Below, piece after piece: positions 1 through 9,342 of a stretch of DNA of 52,998 nt. The DNA comes from Rheinheimera soli. GTDB lineage: Bacteria; Pseudomonadota; Gammaproteobacteria; Enterobacterales; Alteromonadaceae. Each line of letters starts with the position of its first letter. Position 1 is the stretch's first letter. The notes under the pieces were generated by a model. That model was not told the origin of the DNA. It saw only the letters and a list, made by a program, of their open reading frames with translations, and made no database searches. The stretch is from the NCBI RefSeq assembly GCF_021290985.1, contig NZ_JAJOYU010000029.1, forward strand, positions 1-52,998, written 5' to 3'. Position numbers and translations under genes: made by a program.

Positions 1-140
1 TTCATGGGGCATTTTTATTTCTGCACCTCCCCCCAGCTGAAATACCTTCTGTTAATATTTTGCTGATGACCTTGCGGCTTACCCAAAGCAGACCTATGGT
101 GCTAAAGGAGCATATGCCATAACACAGGGCTGTTCATCTC

Positions 141-1601
141 ATGTCAGCAGTAGGTTTTAAGGGTGCTGGTGCTATTCTTTTGCTTTGCCTCTGGCTGGCA
201 AGCGCAGCTGCATGGGCCGAACCTTTGTTGTCAGCCTCCCACATACAGCACCTGAAACTCAAAGGCAAAATCACTTACTGTATAGACCCGGACTGGCTGC
301 CTTTTGAAGCGCTATCGCAACAAGGCAAACATACAGGGATGTCGGCCGAATATATTCGCCTGTTACAACAAATGCTGCCTGTACCACTGGAGCTGCATCC
401 AACACCAAACTGGCCTGCCTCTTTGCAAGCGGCCAAAGACAGACACTGCGATCTGCTCACTCTGGCTATGCCCACTCCATCCCGTCTGGATTACTTAAAC
501 TTCAGCAAAGCTTATCTGGAGGTGCCTAATGTGGTGGTCACGACCAAAGACAAGGCTTTTATCCGCTCTGCAGCCGATATTCCAAACTCAGCTCCTATCG
601 GGATCAGAGCTGGTTTCGGCACGCTTGAGCTTTATCAGCAACGTTACCCGCAATTACAGCTAGTGCCTTTTCATAGCTATGAACAAGGGCTATTACAGGT
701 TCAGGCCGGAAATTTGTACGGCATGCTTGGCAATATGGGCAGTATCAGCTTTAGCCTGCAACAAAACTCAATCATCAACCTGAAAATAGCAGGCCGATTA
801 GCTGAAGATACGCTGTTGAGTCTGGCCTGTCGTAATGATGACCCTGTGTTGCTGGAAATTTTTGATACCTTGCTGGCGCAGATCAGTCCGGAGCAAAAAC
901 AGCAGATCAACAATCACTGGCTGGCTATTCGCTACGATCAGGGTTTTGACTACGAATTATTCTGGCAAATGCTGTTGGCCTTTATGTTACTGATTTCCGT
1001 GGTTAGCATCAGTTACCTGAAACTGAAAAAGCTCAATCAGGCACTGACAGAAGCCAATATCCGGCTGGAGCAGTTAAGTCAGCATGACCCTTTAACAGGG
1101 TTGTACAACAGGCAATATTTTGAGCCTCGTGTGCAACAAGCGCTGGCTTTGTGTCAGCGTCAGCAACTGCCTCTGACCTTAGCCATGATGGATTTAGACC
1201 ACTTTAAACACATTAACGACAACCTTGGTCACAACTTTGGTGATCAGTGCTTAAAAGACTTCGCCACTTTATGCCAAAGCCAGTTTCAGCGTAAAGACGA
1301 CTTAGTGGTGCGTTATGGTGGTGAAGAATTTATTCTGGTCAGCGTAGGCTGTGACGCCCAAACTATGCAGGAATTGTTACAAGACTTCTTACAGCGTCTG
1401 GAAGCGCATCAGGTACAGCTGAATAAGCAACAAGGCCATTGCACTGTCAGTATCGGCTGGTACTGCGATATTCCGCCCTTTGACATGGATAGCGAAACCT
1501 TGGTCGAACTGGCTGATCAGGCGTTGTATCAAGCCAAAAATGCCGGGCGTAACTGCCAGGTTCGATCCAAAGCTGCAGCTTCCTCTAGCCCAGATTGTTA
1601 A
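141..1601 (+). CDS. Membrane diguanylate cyclase with periplasmic amino-acid-binding-like sensor domain
   Basis: Predicted to make c-di-GMP from two GTP in response to a periplasmic ligand. A signal peptide (cut near AAAWA-EP, residue ~27) leads into a bacterial extracellular solute-binding family 3 domain (~35-262), one membrane helix (~272-293), a short linker and a GGDEF domain (~318-475). The active-site signature GGEEF is at ~393-397. The inhibitory I-site RxxD (RKDD) lies exactly five residues before it, so product inhibition is expected. All of this is seen directly; the c-di-GMP reaction is established for the family, and the ligand (amino acid or similar) is unknown. The ribosome site is weak. 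Its 3' end overlaps the convergent Lrp-type gene by 17 bp. The 140 bases upstream hold nothing I recognise. Confidence 0.9.
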   Translation: MSAVGFKGAGAILLLCLWLASAAAWAEPLLSASHIQHLKLKGKITYCIDPDWLPFEALSQQGKHTGMSAEYIRLLQQMLPVPLELHPTPNWPASLQAAKDRHCDLLTLAMPTPSRLDYLNFSKAYLEVPNVVVTTKDKAFIRSAADIPNSAPIGIRAGFGTLELYQQRYPQLQLVPFHSYEQGLLQVQAGNLYGMLGNMGSISFSLQQNSIINLKIAGRLAEDTLLSLACRNDDPVLLEIFDTLLAQISPEQKQQINNHWLAIRYDQGFDYELFWQMLLAFMLLISVVSISYLKLKKLNQALTEANIRLEQLSQHDPLTGLYNRQYFEPRVQQALALCQRQQLPLTLAMMDLDHFKHINDNLGHNFGDQCLKDFATLCQSQFQRKDDLVVRYGGEEFILVSVGCDAQTMQELLQDFLQRLEAHQVQLNKQQGHCTVSIGWYCDIPPFDMDSETLVELADQALYQAKNAGRNCQVRSKAAASSSPDC

Positions 1602-2013
1602 TCCATTCACTCATCACCACATGAGTGCGGATTTTAATCACATCCAGTTCGGCATCCAATAACTCTCGTATTTCATGCAGGCGCTGCATCGACTCTGTTT
1701 TTACATAAACCAGTAAATCCATTTCACCGCTGATGCCATGACAAGTGATCACTTCAGGAATGGCGCGAAACACATGCATCACGTCAGCACAACGGCCACA
1801 CCGATGCTGAATTTCAAAGTAAGCCGACACCGCACTTTTTTGTGATTCAGACAAAAGCACCTGATAACCACGGATCACCCCGCTCTGCTCCAGCCGCTTA
1901 ATGCGATCGGACACAGCAGTGCGTGACAAACTAACTTTCTCCGCTAAAGTAGACACACTTTGCCGCGCGTCTTTTTTCAGTTCAGCCAGAATATGTTGAT
2001 CAAATTTATCCAT
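1585..2013 (-). CDS. Lrp/AsnC family transcriptional regulator
   Basis: A 142-residue protein of the usual Lrp/AsnC length. The N-terminal winged helix-turn-helix (~1-60) shows the family pattern, with recognition-helix region SLSRTAVSDRIKRLEQSGVI. The C-terminal RAM/effector-binding domain (~65-140) contains the GEMDLLVYV strand. It is divergent from a YjeH-like amino-acid exporter with only 130 bp between the start codons. Lrp-type regulators commonly control such neighbours, so its likely job is to sense an amino acid and control that exporter (inference). A Cys-Gly-Arg-Cys motif lies between the two domains. The effector is unknown. Confidence 0.9.
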   Translation of the reverse strand: MDKFDQHILAELKKDARQSVSTLAEKVSLSRTAVSDRIKRLEQSGVIRGYQVLLSESQKSAVSAYFEIQHRCGRCADVMHVFRAIPEVITCHGISGEMDLLVYVKTESMQRLHEIRELLDAELDVIKIRTHVVMSEWINNLG

Positions 2014-2143
2014 CTTTTGTATACGCGCTCCGGCATTTTGCCGCTGTTTTTATCAATACAGCTGCATTTTCACGGTACAAAACCGCAGTTTGCAGCCTGG
2101 GCTTTCAGTAGAATATCACCAGCCCTAACCGAAGAGAAAAACT

Positions 2144-3415
2144 ATGTCACACAAAGGAATTGGACGCTGGCAAGGCGCAGCATTAATGGCCACCACCTTA
2201 CTGGGTACCGGAGTATTTATTCTGCCGCAAATGACTGTCGCAGTAGCAGGTTCATGGGCTTTGCTGGCCTGGCTGTTACTCACTGTCACCGTTTTGCCTT
2301 TGGCTTTTACTTTTGGTTTACTGGCCAGCCGCTTCCCTCATGCCACCGGGCCTGCCCACTTTGCGGCCTTAGCTTTTGGTGAACTGACAGGCAGAATTTT
2401 AGGCCTGATGTTCTTGCTGGTGGTGCCACTGGGCGCATCTGCTGCTTTGATGATTACTTTTGAATTTATTGCACCCTTGATACCGCAGGCCCAACAATGG
2501 CGTTTACCAGTTGAACTGGCTTTACTCGGGTTATTGTGGCTACTGAACTACCGGGGTTTACAGCTTTCAGCCCGCTTGCAGTTTGGCTTAACTCTGTTGA
2601 TTATTATGGTGGTCTTGCTGCTATTACTGGCCTTTGGCCTGCTGCAACCGCAAAACGTACAACAGCCTACTTTGGCTGACTTTAATGGCAGTGCATTAGC
2701 GGCGGCCTGTGCCATTGCCTTCTGGAGCTTTTTAGGAATAGAAGCGATGACACATCTGGCTCATGACTTCAGAGATGCCAGCAAAGATTTACTACCTGCG
2801 CTGATCCGCGGTTGCCTGGTGGTTGGCGCTATTTATCTGGCCTGTAGCTACCTGGTGTTGGTGATGGGCTCTGGCCATCCGCTGGCTATGATTGGTGTTT
2901 TTAATCAGTTACTGGGAGGTTATGGCGAACTGGTGCTTGGCGTCTTAGGCTTTTGCAGTGGCATAGCCACAGTCAATGTCTATACCGCCAGTGTGGCGCG
3001 ATCTTTAGCCAGCTTTAGCGAACAAGGCATTACTCCTGCTTACTTTCAGCAGAAAAATGCTTACCTGATGCCACAACGTGCTTTAACCGCTATTATCGCG
3101 GCCATGGCCGGGGTTCTGGTCCTGACCTGGTTCAGCGGCCAGCAGTTGGAAGATTTAATCAGCTGGGTCAACGGCGTTTTTGTAGTGATTTATCTGCTCA
3201 GCATGGCAGCAGCTTATAAACTGCTGCCCGGCCGCTATAAAGGCTTGTGTCTGGTGAGTTTAGCTTTGTGCCTGATTCTGGCTGTGGCTATCGCAGAACA
3301 TATGTTGTACGCCCTGCTGTTGATTGCCGTGCTTGGGCCGCTGCTTTATTTGCAGCAGAAACAACAACGCCTTAGTTCACTACCTTCAGCGAGCCGTCCT
3401 GGATCTGGCGTGTAA
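2144..3415 (+). CDS. yjeH: APC-superfamily amino-acid exporter, YjeH-like
   Basis: A 423-residue, very hydrophobic protein with about 12 predicted membrane helices. It opens with the APC-type unwound helix motif LLGTGVFILPQ (~20-30). Further stretches resemble E. coli YjeH as I remember it: GPAHFAALAFG, AIAFWSFLGIEAMTHLA, and VNGVFVVIYLLSMAAAYKLLPGRY near the end. E. coli YjeH exports L-methionine and branched-chain amino acids, which is my best guess for the substrate. It is divergent from an Lrp-type regulator. The 3' end overlaps the convergent lipoprotein gene by 44 bp, so antisense effects between them are possible. Confidence 0.8.
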   Translation: MSHKGIGRWQGAALMATTLLGTGVFILPQMTVAVAGSWALLAWLLLTVTVLPLAFTFGLLASRFPHATGPAHFAALAFGELTGRILGLMFLLVVPLGASAALMITFEFIAPLIPQAQQWRLPVELALLGLLWLLNYRGLQLSARLQFGLTLLIIMVVLLLLLAFGLLQPQNVQQPTLADFNGSALAAACAIAFWSFLGIEAMTHLAHDFRDASKDLLPALIRGCLVVGAIYLACSYLVLVMGSGHPLAMIGVFNQLLGGYGELVLGVLGFCSGIATVNVYTASVARSLASFSEQGITPAYFQQKNAYLMPQRALTAIIAAMAGVLVLTWFSGQQLEDLISWVNGVFVVIYLLSMAAAYKLLPGRYKGLCLVSLALCLILAVAIAEHMLYALLLIAVLGPLLYLQQKQQRLSSLPSASRPGSGV

Positions 3416-3707
3416 CAGTGTAAGGTAAAGCCAGGGTATCAGTGACAGCACAAAATACAGTGTCAGAAGCCCAAAATGAAAAATACATCGGTGCGCTATA
3501 ACTACTCTTGTTTGGTTCGCCGTAAAGCTGGCAAAAGTTATGTGCCAACCCACTGTAAATGCGTGGAATAGACTGACAATAACTTTTTTTATTGTTGAAA
3601 CTGATCGCCACTTTGCCTTTTTCCGGTTCCAGCGTTTGCATGGTGCCGCAGCCAGTTAGAACAGCCAGCAGTGTAAAAAGGCTCAATATTTTGATAGGTA
3701 CCCGCAT
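3372..3707 (-). CDS. YceK/YidQ-type (DUF1375) small lipoprotein
   Basis: A 111-residue protein with a lipoprotein signal peptide and lipobox LTGC (Cys ~20), so likely membrane-anchored in the envelope. The body (YSGLAHNFCQLYG, ASDTVFCAVTDTLALPYTV) resembles the YceK/YidQ (DUF1375) family, whose C-terminal segment is typically a DT..LPYT-type motif. Function is unknown. Its ATG directly follows the stop of the upstream cupin gene (TAAATG, zero spacing), so the two are co-transcribed and probably translationally coupled. Confidence 0.75.
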   Translation of the reverse strand: MRVPIKILSLFTLLAVLTGCGTMQTLEPEKGKVAISFNNKKSYCQSIPRIYSGLAHNFCQLYGEPNKSSYSAPMYFSFWASDTVFCAVTDTLALPYTVTRQIQDGSLKVVN

Positions 3708-4139
3708 TTATAATCCTTCGGTGAATGGGGTTGAATTCGGTTGCCCTACAGCTCCGGCATAAAAAATCAGTAACAACACAGGTTCAGTGCCGATATTTTT
3801 GCCGCTGTGAGCAGTGTTGACTACTTCAGCTAAAGCATCACCCGCTTTAACCACATTCTTTTTACCATTTTTTAACTTTATTTCCAACTGACCTTGCAGC
3901 ACAACACCAAAAGAAGGCACAGCATGTAAATGCCAGCCCGTTTCCCCACCAGGCGCTATTTCAATTCTGACACCGGTAATCTCGGCCTGACCTTGAGGAT
4001 AGGTTAATAAGGCCCCATCCCAGCTTTGGCTGGTTTTCAACACAGGCGTTACCTTTACAGCAGCATTTGTTTCGATAGCGGATGAAGCGAAGCTAACAGA
4101 CAGTAATACAGTACAGATCCAGCTAGTGATTTTGCTCAT
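3708..4139 (-). CDS. Secreted cupin-domain protein
   Basis: A 143-residue protein with an N-terminal signal peptide (cut ~26). A single small beta-barrel cupin (~45-130) carries cupin motif 1, PGGETGWHLHAVPSFGVVLQG, with histidines able to bind a metal. Motif 2 is weaker (AGDALAEVVNTAHSGKN). Secreted cupins of this kind are usually of unknown role; nothing in the context assigns a substrate. First gene of a two-gene operon with the YceK-like lipoprotein. The 178 bp to the next divergent gene must hold both promoters. Confidence 0.75.
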   Translation of the reverse strand: MSKITSWICTVLLSVSFASSAIETNAAVKVTPVLKTSQSWDGALLTYPQGQAEITGVRIEIAPGGETGWHLHAVPSFGVVLQGQLEIKLKNGKKNVVKAGDALAEVVNTAHSGKNIGTEPVLLLIFYAGAVGQPNSTPFTEGL

Positions 4140-4317
4140 GGATTATTCCTCTGGGGCAGCTGAAATAAAGTCTAGTTGGAGCAAAACAAATCTCCAGAAA
4201 AAACAGTAACAAAGCAATTCTGGTTCAGCGGTATTTCAGCTAGTATTCTTTAGACTAAGCAAGCTTCATAACGCCTTTGTTCTGAAATCCAATCCAACGC
4301 CTTCTAAGGATCAGCTC

Positions 4318-4701
4318 ATGCAACCTGACACCAGCACTTTTCGCTTCAGTTTAAAACTCAGTATCGGCCTTTTTGTGCTGCTGACTTTATGGTTGTTGTA
4401 TCTGGATTGGCAGCTTTTAGTGCCTGGCTGGCTGAAGTATGTATTTGTGCTGATGAACGCTGTGACTTTGTTTGGCTATTGGCGGGATAAAAAGGCCGCT
4501 GAACAACAAGCGTGGCGCACTCAGGAAAGTACCCTGTTGCTATTGGGGCTGGTGGGTGGCTGGCCTGCGGCTTTTGTAGCTCAACACTGGTTTCGGCATA
4601 AAAACCGTAAAGTCAGCTTTCAGTTACTGTTTTGGTTAACGGTGTTACTGAACACCTCAGCCTTTTACAGCTTATGGTTATCCGGCTGGTTGCTGCCATA
4701 A
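4318..4701 (+). CDS. DUF1294 family inner-membrane protein
   Basis: A 127-residue protein with about four membrane helices. The central YVFVLMNAVTLFGYWRDKKAA followed by a GLVGGWPAAFVAQHWFRHK segment and KVSFQLLFW is characteristic of DUF1294. In longer family members the domain is fused to a cold-shock domain; here only the membrane part exists. Function is unknown for the family. It stands alone between two intergenic gaps of ~120-180 bp. An AAGGA-type ribosome site precedes the ATG. Confidence 0.8.
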   Translation: MQPDTSTFRFSLKLSIGLFVLLTLWLLYLDWQLLVPGWLKYVFVLMNAVTLFGYWRDKKAAEQQAWRTQESTLLLLGLVGGWPAAFVAQHWFRHKNRKVSFQLLFWLTVLLNTSAFYSLWLSGWLLP

Positions 4702-4821
4702 GGGCAAAAACTGCGACCAGAAACAGAGCTTGCTCTATACCCGAAGTGTAAAGCGCGATAGATTAGGAAAAACCGTTGCAGCAGATAACGGTGTCTTTTA
4801 TCCAGAACTATCGAGGGATCT

Positions 4822-5991
4822 ATGCGCTTTACTCTACTATCCATCAGTTTAGTCGCCGCTTTTGGTCTGCAGGCTCAAGCCGCAGACTTTAGCCAACAGG
4901 CGAATAAAATCGCCCAAAGTATGTTAATTATCGACACTCATATCGATGTGCCTTACCGTTTACATGACGACTGGGAAGATGTCACTAAAGCCACCCAAAG
5001 AGGCGAATTTGACTACCCTCGCGCTAAAGCCGGTGGTTTAAATGCACCTTTTATGTCGATTTATATCCCGTCTTCTTATGAGAAAAAAGGCGGCGGTTAT
5101 TTGCTGGCCAACCAATTGATCGACAATATGGAAGCTTTAGTCGGCCGTGCGCCGGACAAATTTGCCATGGCTTACAGCAGCGCCGATTTGGCCAAACACT
5201 TTAAAGAAGGCAAAATATCTTTGGCTTTGGGTATGGAGAACGGCACTCCTATCGAAGGCAAGCTGGAAAATCTGCAGCACTTTTATGACCGCGGTATCAG
5301 GTACATCACCTTAGCTCATTCCGAAAGTAACCATATAGCCGATTCAAGCTACGACTTACGCCGGCAGTGGAAAGGTTTAAGCCCTTTTGGTAAAGAGCTG
5401 ATCAAGGCCATGAACGAAACTGGTGTGATGGTGGACGTGTCTCATGTGTCAGATGATGCCTTTTATCAGGCGGTCGCGATCAGTAAAGTTCCTGTTATTG
5501 CGTCCCACTCCTCGTTACGAGCCTTAGTACCGGGTTTTGAACGTAATATGGACGACAAGATGCTCAAAGCACTGGCCAAAAATGGCGGTGTGCTGCAGAT
5601 CAACTTTGGTTCTGCTTTTATCGTCAATGCAGCAAATCAATGGGGCCTGCAACGTGACGCGGCTTTTAAAGCTTCAGGTCAGACCGATAAAGATGCATTC
5701 AGCCAAAATTATCGCAAAACCAACCCTTATCCGTTTGCCTCTTTAGAAAAGGTGTTGGATCATATCGACTATGTGAAGAAGCTGGTGGGTATAGACTACG
5801 TAGGCATAGGTTCTGACTATGATGGTGTAGGCGATTCTCTGCCAGAACAGCTGAAAGATGTGTCTACGTACCCGAACCTGATCCGCGGTTTATTAGAACG
5901 GGGCTACACTGAACAAGAGATTGAAAAAATCTTATCCGGCAACACATTGCGGGTTTGGCGTGCAGTAGAGGACTATGCAGCTAAACATTAA
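4822..5991 (+). CDS. Secreted membrane dipeptidase (peptidase M19, renal dipeptidase family)
   Basis: A 389-residue zinc dipeptidase with a signal peptide (cut at AQA-AD, ~21), so it acts in the periplasm or outside. The first metal site is the HxD of IDTHIDVPY (~37-45). The bridging glutamate lies in LGMENG (~137-142). Later metal histidines are in VDVSHVSDDAF and IASHSSLRAL, and the substrate region holds GIGSDYDGVG. All hallmarks of M19 are present. The family hydrolyses dipeptides, including D-residue-containing ones. It stands 24 bp before the hybrid kinase gene, but any functional link is unclear. The GAGGGATCT ribosome site supports this start. Confidence 0.93.
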   Translation: MRFTLLSISLVAAFGLQAQAADFSQQANKIAQSMLIIDTHIDVPYRLHDDWEDVTKATQRGEFDYPRAKAGGLNAPFMSIYIPSSYEKKGGGYLLANQLIDNMEALVGRAPDKFAMAYSSADLAKHFKEGKISLALGMENGTPIEGKLENLQHFYDRGIRYITLAHSESNHIADSSYDLRRQWKGLSPFGKELIKAMNETGVMVDVSHVSDDAFYQAVAISKVPVIASHSSLRALVPGFERNMDDKMLKALAKNGGVLQINFGSAFIVNAANQWGLQRDAAFKASGQTDKDAFSQNYRKTNPYPFASLEKVLDHIDYVKKLVGIDYVGIGSDYDGVGDSLPEQLKDVSTYPNLIRGLLERGYTEQEIEKILSGNTLRVWRAVEDYAAKH

Positions 5992-6015
5992 ATTTAAGTT
6001 GTAGAGGTAAAAGTA

Positions 6016-9000
6016 ATGGAATGGTTACGTCAGTTGTTTGAACATCCAGCCGATCCATTGCTGTTATCCGGCAGTTACGATCTCAGTTTAGTGGTGTTGT
6101 CGTTTTTAATAGCTGTATTTGCTTCTGCCATGGCGATGCAAATTACGGCTCAGGCTATTAGTGTCCGAAAAAATTCCTTACGTTTATTGATGCTTGGCAG
6201 CGGCAGTGTGGCGTTCGGCGGTGGCGTCTGGTCTATGCATTTTATCGGCATGCTGGCCTTCACTTTATGCACAGAAGTCAATTACCACTTTGGTTTAACC
6301 CTGTTGTCTATGCTACCCAGTGTCGCAGCGTCCTGGGTTGCTTTGGATCTGATCAGTAAAAAGCGGATCAGCCTGCCTCAGCTGTTGTTAGGTGGAGTGC
6401 TGATGGGTGCTGGTATTGGTACCATGCACTACAGTGGCATGGCCGCCATGCAAATGTCGGTCGCATTGCGTTACGACTTGCCGATGTTTTTACTCTCAAT
6501 TCTGGTTGCTGTGGTGCTTGCCATAGTGGCACTCTGGATCCGTTTTGGTTTAAAACGTTTTAATCTGGCCCCGCAATGGTTAACGCTGTTGAGCAGTCTG
6601 GTGATGGGCGGCGCTATCAGTGGCATGCATTACACAGGTATGGCGGCAGCTCGTTTTGTTCCTCCGGCCGGTTTTATACCTGATGATCAGGCTGGCGAAA
6701 TGCCGCTGGTGCTCGCTATGGGTATTACTTTTACCACCTTAGTGATCAGCAGTTTTGTTGTGGCTATCAACTTGCTGCTGAAATATCGCGAAGTCAGTGC
6801 TGTTGTCAAAACCAGTGAAAGCCGTTTGCTGGCGATGATGGACACAGCGGTAGATGGCATAGTCACTATTAATGCTAAGGGCCTGATCCAGGGTATGAAT
6901 AAAGCTGCAGAGCAGATTTTTGGCTGGACTCAAGCCGAATTACTGCATAAAAACGTCAATATTCTTACCCCCGCAACTATTCGCCCTGAGCACGATTCTT
7001 ATCTAAGTAACTACCTGACTACTGGTACAGCAAAAATTATTGGTATAGGCCGTGATGTTGAAGCAGTGCATAAAGATGGCCACCCTATACCGGTACGATT
7101 AGCTATAGGCCATGCCAAATTACCGGACGAAGATATTTTTGTCGCTTTTATTACGGACATCAGCCAGCGCCTGCGGATGGAGCAAGCGTTGAAAGAAAAC
7201 GAAGAAAAATTCCGCTCTTTAATTGGCAATATTCCGGGGGCAGCGTATCGCTGTTTGTACAATGAAAACTGGGATATGGTGTTTATCAGTGACGCCATTG
7301 AAAACCTGTCCGGTTACCCTGCCAGTGATTTTATGCTGCCATCTCCCAAACGAAGCTGGTCTGATTTAGTGCATCCGGACGATAAAAGCACCACCAGCCA
7401 GTTGGATTTGTATCAAGGTAACTTCAGTATTGAATACCGGATCTATCATAAAGATGGCTCTGTACGCTGGATGCTGGAATATGGCGAAGCCGTGAAATCG
7501 GCTCAGGGCGAGATAGCCTGGCTGGATGGATTTCTGATGGATATCAGTCAGCGTAAACAGATGGAAGTCGACCTGCTGGAAGCCAAAAATAAAGCTGAAC
7601 AGGCCGCAGAAAGCCGCAGCGCTTTCCTTGCCAATATGAGCCATGAAATCCGGACGCCAATGAACGCCATTATAGGTTTCAGCGATCTGTTATTAAGCTC
7701 GGAGCTCTCTGCAGAGCAGAAAAAACATCTGGCGACTATCCATGGTTCGGCTCATTCGTTGCTGCATTTACTGAACGATATTCTCGACAGCGCCAAGCTG
7801 GAAAAAGGCAAACTGGAACTGGAACTGGAGTGCAGTGACTTTTCTTTACCTGCTGTATTGGATGCCGTGGTGTCTACCTTATGGATCCAGGCGCGTAAAA
7901 AACAACTGGAATTAAAGCTGGAACTGGATCCAAAACTCGGCGAGTTTTATTACGGCGCGCCGGACAGATTGCGTCAGGTGTTGACGAATCTGATCGGCAA
8001 TGCGATTAAATTTACTGACAAGGGTTCGGTGCTAGTTCGGGTGACTCCAACAGCAGACCAGCAACTGAAGTTCAGTATTCAGGATACCGGTATTGGTATA
8101 GCAAGCGATCGCTTAGCCTTGATTTTTGATGCTTTTACTCAAGCCGATGCCTCAATGAGCCGCCGTTTTGGTGGCACTGGCCTTGGCACCACCATCAGCA
8201 AACAGTTAGTCGAATTGATGGGCGGCGAAATCAGCGTCCAAAGTACTGAAGGTGTGGGCAGTTGTTTTGAATTCAGTTTACCGCTCAAAGCAGGTAAAGC
8301 CATTGTTGCGGCTCAGCAAGGTTATGTGCCTGCGCTGCCAGCTTTAAAAGTACTGATAGCAGACGATATCCCACAAAATCTTGAACTGTTGAAACTCTTA
8401 TTACAACGTGCCGGACATCAGGTAACGGCGGTGACAGATGGCATCGAAGCAGTAAAAGCTGTGCAGCAACAGCCCTTTGATTTGGTGCTGATGGATATTC
8501 AGATGCCAAACCTGGATGGCCTGAAAGCCTGCCAGCAAATTCGCCTCTGGGAGCAAAACCATCACAACACCACCCTGCCCATCATCGCATTAACTGCCAG
8601 TGTGCTGGACGAAGATAAAACCGCAGCCAAAGAAGCAGGCATGCAGGGTTTTGCCAGTAAACCTATAGATTTTGCTGCGTTATGTTTTGAAATAGCTCAG
8701 GTGCTGCAGATTGAAGTGCGGGAGCCTTTATCCCAGCTTGCGCAAACTCCTGCATCCGATCAATTACTGAACTTGCCAAAAGCACTGCAGCTCTGGGGCA
8801 ATCTGCCCACTTATCTGCCGCAATTACAGCAGTTTTTACAGCAACAACTGCCTCAGTTACAGCGGGCCATCGCAGAATTACAAGCCGAAAACTATCAGTT
8901 AGTGCAGCAACAGGCGCATGCGATTAAAGGCGTTAGCGCGAATCTTGGGCTGGACCCTCTGAGTAAAGCCTGCGCCGAGCTGGAACAGGCAAGCCGACAG

Positions 9001-9342
9001 CAGCAGCAACAAAGAGCCATGGAATTAGTACAGAAAATTCTGGGCTGCTGGCATAAATATGAAGCTGAATATCAAAAACTGCTGGCAGAGCAGCCTCTGG
9101 CGCAGAAAGAAGAGTCGACACAACTGGATAATCAGCAACTTAATACCATGCTCGACAGCTTAAAACAGTCGTTATTACGGCATGAACTGGATGACCAAGG
9201 CATAGAGCAATTGTCTCAATACAGCGGCGAACATCAGCCTGTGCTACTGATGTTGCTGGATGCCGTCAACGATTTTGACTTTAACCTGGCGCTGCAACTA
9301 CTGGAACAGTTAAAGCAGAAGCTGGCGGAAGGAGAACTCTGA
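6016..9342 (+). CDS. MHYT-PAS-PAS hybrid sensor histidine kinase with receiver and Hpt domains
   Basis: A 1108-residue membrane sensor. An N-terminal seven-helix MHYT domain has its three motifs at ~74 (MHFIGM), ~137 (MHYSGM) and ~204 (MHYTGM). The family is proposed to bind copper or sense O2, CO or NO. Two PAS domains follow (~268-390 and ~393-520), then a HisKA domain with phospho-accepting His543 in MSHEIRTPMNA, an HATPase with N, G1 and G2 boxes (TGLGTTISKQLVELMGG), a receiver with Asp827 (LMDIQMPNLDG), and a C-terminal Hpt with His968 (AHAIKGVSANLG). A complete His-Asp-His phosphorelay is therefore in one chain. The stop overlaps the start of the next gene (TGATG). The obvious phosphate recipient is that REC-HD-GYP protein. 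Confidence 0.95.
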   Translation: MEWLRQLFEHPADPLLLSGSYDLSLVVLSFLIAVFASAMAMQITAQAISVRKNSLRLLMLGSGSVAFGGGVWSMHFIGMLAFTLCTEVNYHFGLTLLSMLPSVAASWVALDLISKKRISLPQLLLGGVLMGAGIGTMHYSGMAAMQMSVALRYDLPMFLLSILVAVVLAIVALWIRFGLKRFNLAPQWLTLLSSLVMGGAISGMHYTGMAAARFVPPAGFIPDDQAGEMPLVLAMGITFTTLVISSFVVAINLLLKYREVSAVVKTSESRLLAMMDTAVDGIVTINAKGLIQGMNKAAEQIFGWTQAELLHKNVNILTPATIRPEHDSYLSNYLTTGTAKIIGIGRDVEAVHKDGHPIPVRLAIGHAKLPDEDIFVAFITDISQRLRMEQALKENEEKFRSLIGNIPGAAYRCLYNENWDMVFISDAIENLSGYPASDFMLPSPKRSWSDLVHPDDKSTTSQLDLYQGNFSIEYRIYHKDGSVRWMLEYGEAVKSAQGEIAWLDGFLMDISQRKQMEVDLLEAKNKAEQAAESRSAFLANMSHEIRTPMNAIIGFSDLLLSSELSAEQKKHLATIHGSAHSLLHLLNDILDSAKLEKGKLELELECSDFSLPAVLDAVVSTLWIQARKKQLELKLELDPKLGEFYYGAPDRLRQVLTNLIGNAIKFTDKGSVLVRVTPTADQQLKFSIQDTGIGIASDRLALIFDAFTQADASMSRRFGGTGLGTTISKQLVELMGGEISVQSTEGVGSCFEFSLPLKAGKAIVAAQQGYVPALPALKVLIADDIPQNLELLKLLLQRAGHQVTAVTDGIEAVKAVQQQPFDLVLMDIQMPNLDGLKACQQIRLWEQNHHNTTLPIIALTASVLDEDKTAAKEAGMQGFASKPIDFAALCFEIAQVLQIEVREPLSQLAQTPASDQLLNLPKALQLWGNLPTYLPQLQQFLQQQLPQLQRAIAELQAENYQLVQQQAHAIKGVSANLGLDPLSKACAELEQASRQQQQQRAMELVQKILGCWHKYEAEYQKLLAEQPLAQKEESTQLDNQQLNTMLDSLKQSLLRHELDDQGIEQLSQYSGEHQPVLLMLLDAVNDFDFNLALQLLEQLKQKLAEGEL